From the NCBI GenBank assembly GCA_965371785.1, contig CBDUZS010000040.1, forward strand, positions 1-23,662: a stretch of 23,662 bases of DNA, in the 5' to 3' direction. How positions within the stretch are numbered: the stretch's first letter is position 1; every line of letters begins with the position of its first letter. The notes under the pieces are model-generated. The model searched no databases. It saw nothing but the letters and a program-made list of their open reading frames with translations, and was not told the DNA's origin. Of the stretch, positions 23,046 through 23,662 are shown in pieces. A program made the position numbers and the translations under genes. The stretch is from CBDUZS01 sp965371785. Its GTDB lineage: Bacteria; Fermentibacterota; Fermentibacteria; Fermentibacterales; JCC-6.

Positions 23046-23662
23046 TGAACAGTGGAGAAACCGTAAAGATCCTGTCCCCGGTGATGGCACGGAATAACGA
23101 GTTCGCAGCAGGGAATAGAGAACTCTTCAGATCCAGTGGGGTTTACACCGTAAATCTCATCAGTTCACCAGGCGCAGGGAAGACATCCCTTCTGGAGGCG
23201 ATGGCGAATCGATTCGGCAGTGACATGGTCGTGATCGAGGGTGACGTCCAGACAAGGCGTGATGCGGAAAGGATCGAACGGGCGGGATGCCGGGCAATGC
23301 AGATCGAGACTCGAGGTTCATGCCATCTCGATGCCGAAGTCGTGAGGGAAGCCGCCGAGGAACTGAACCTTGTTTCGGGGAACTGGAAGATCCTTGCCAT
23401 AGAAAATGTAGGCAACCTCATATGCCCCAGCAGCTACGATCTGGGCGAGAACATCAAGATAGGTCTTCTCTCACTTCCCGAAGGTGATGACAAGATTCTG
23501 AAGTATCCTGCCATTTTCAGCCGAATATCGATTCTGATCGTGAGCAAGACAGATCTTCATCCCCACCTCGATTTCGACATCGAAAGAGCCGAACGGGAGT
23601 GCAGGAGCCTGAACCCGGATGTTGTCGTCTTCAGAGTTTCAGCCGTAACCGGTGAGGGTATC
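23045..23662 (+). CDS. hypB: Hydrogenase nickel incorporation GTPase HypB, 3' end missing
   Basis: The frame is open from ATG 23045 to the window end (206 codons), so the last few residues are missing. HypB hydrolyses GTP to drive Ni insertion with HypA. The P-loop is SPGAGKTS (41-48). CHLDA (Cys93, His94) and ENVGNLICPSSYDLGE (Cys127) hold the G-domain metal-site residues, and LPEGDDKILKYPAIF is the usual switch region. The N-terminus lacks a His-rich stretch and the CxxCGC motif found in E. coli HypB. The guanine-recognition motif reads SKTD (167-170) in place of NKxD, and SAVTGEG follows as the G5 loop. The start overlaps the hypA stop by one base. Confidence 0.95.
   Translation, partial: MNSGETVKILSPVMARNNEFAAGNRELFRSSGVYTVNLISSPGAGKTSLLEAMANRFGSDMVVIEGDVQTRRDAERIERAGCRAMQIETRGSCHLDAEVVREAAEELNLVSGNWKILAIENVGNLICPSSYDLGENIKIGLLSLPEGDDKILKYPAIFSRISILIVSKTDLHPHLDFDIERAERECRSLNPDVVVFRVSAVTGEGI

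Noticed and set aside
1..23662. CRISPR arrays, tRNA or rRNA genes, insertion sequences and phage genes
   Set aside because: No regularly spaced repeats, cloverleaf sequences, transposases or integrases were found on reading both strands.

Overview
This looks like a chromosomal window from an anaerobic bacterium. Gene density is high and coding sequence is moderately GC-rich. TTG starts are common: acsA, acpS and hypA all appear to use TTG, and hypA's is fixed by the family N-terminus. The phylum cannot be fixed from sequence reading alone. Metabolic clues are a tungstate uptake system under a molybdenum/tungsten-cofactor riboswitch, a full hydrogenase maturation (Hyp) set, an acetate-type symporter with an acetyl-CoA synthetase, and a Bacteroidetes-style radical SAM/SPASM protein. 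Together they suggest a fermentative or hydrogen-metabolising anaerobe, perhaps of the FCB group (low confidence).

Layout. (1) Positions 1-2135, plus strand: the 3' part of an MBOAT O-acyltransferase, then a membrane-anchored SGNH-like protein, a typical polysaccharide O-acetylation pair. (2) 2147-3223, minus: a radical SAM/SPASM enzyme, divergent from (3) 3287-6066, plus: promoter, Moco/Tuco-type riboswitch, then tupA, tupB and tupC for tungstate import. (4) 6124-10162, minus: PAS-GAF-PAS-GGDEF diguanylate cyclase, a secreted DUF2259-like protein, an HTH-nucleotidyltransferase with its own repeat-bearing promoter, and an unrecognised 171-residue protein. (5) 10190-16266, minus: an acetate metabolism cluster transcribed as acpS, acsA, a stand-alone ACP, kbl, a terminator-like hairpin, DUF485 protein and ActP-like symporter. 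(6) 16355-22594, minus: hypF, hypC, hypD, hypE and a membrane protein with three zinc ribbons. (7) 22698-end, plus: hypA and the 5' part of hypB, divergent from hypF.

How the parts work together. TupABC would import tungstate (possibly molybdate) for a pterin cofactor, and the leader RNA would shut translation of tupA when cofactor is plentiful because its closing helix buries the Shine-Dalgarno sequence. HypA-HypF build the NiFe(CN)2CO centre of a hydrogenase whose structural genes lie outside the window. The acpS-acsA-acp-kbl-DUF485-actP set can be read as acetate uptake, acetyl activation and condensation of acetyl groups with glycine. The dedicated carrier protein and its own phosphopantetheinyl transferase are unexpected for a simple threonine/glycine pathway. 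No tRNA, rRNA, CRISPR array, insertion sequence or phage gene was seen. No gap between genes exceeds about 300 bases.
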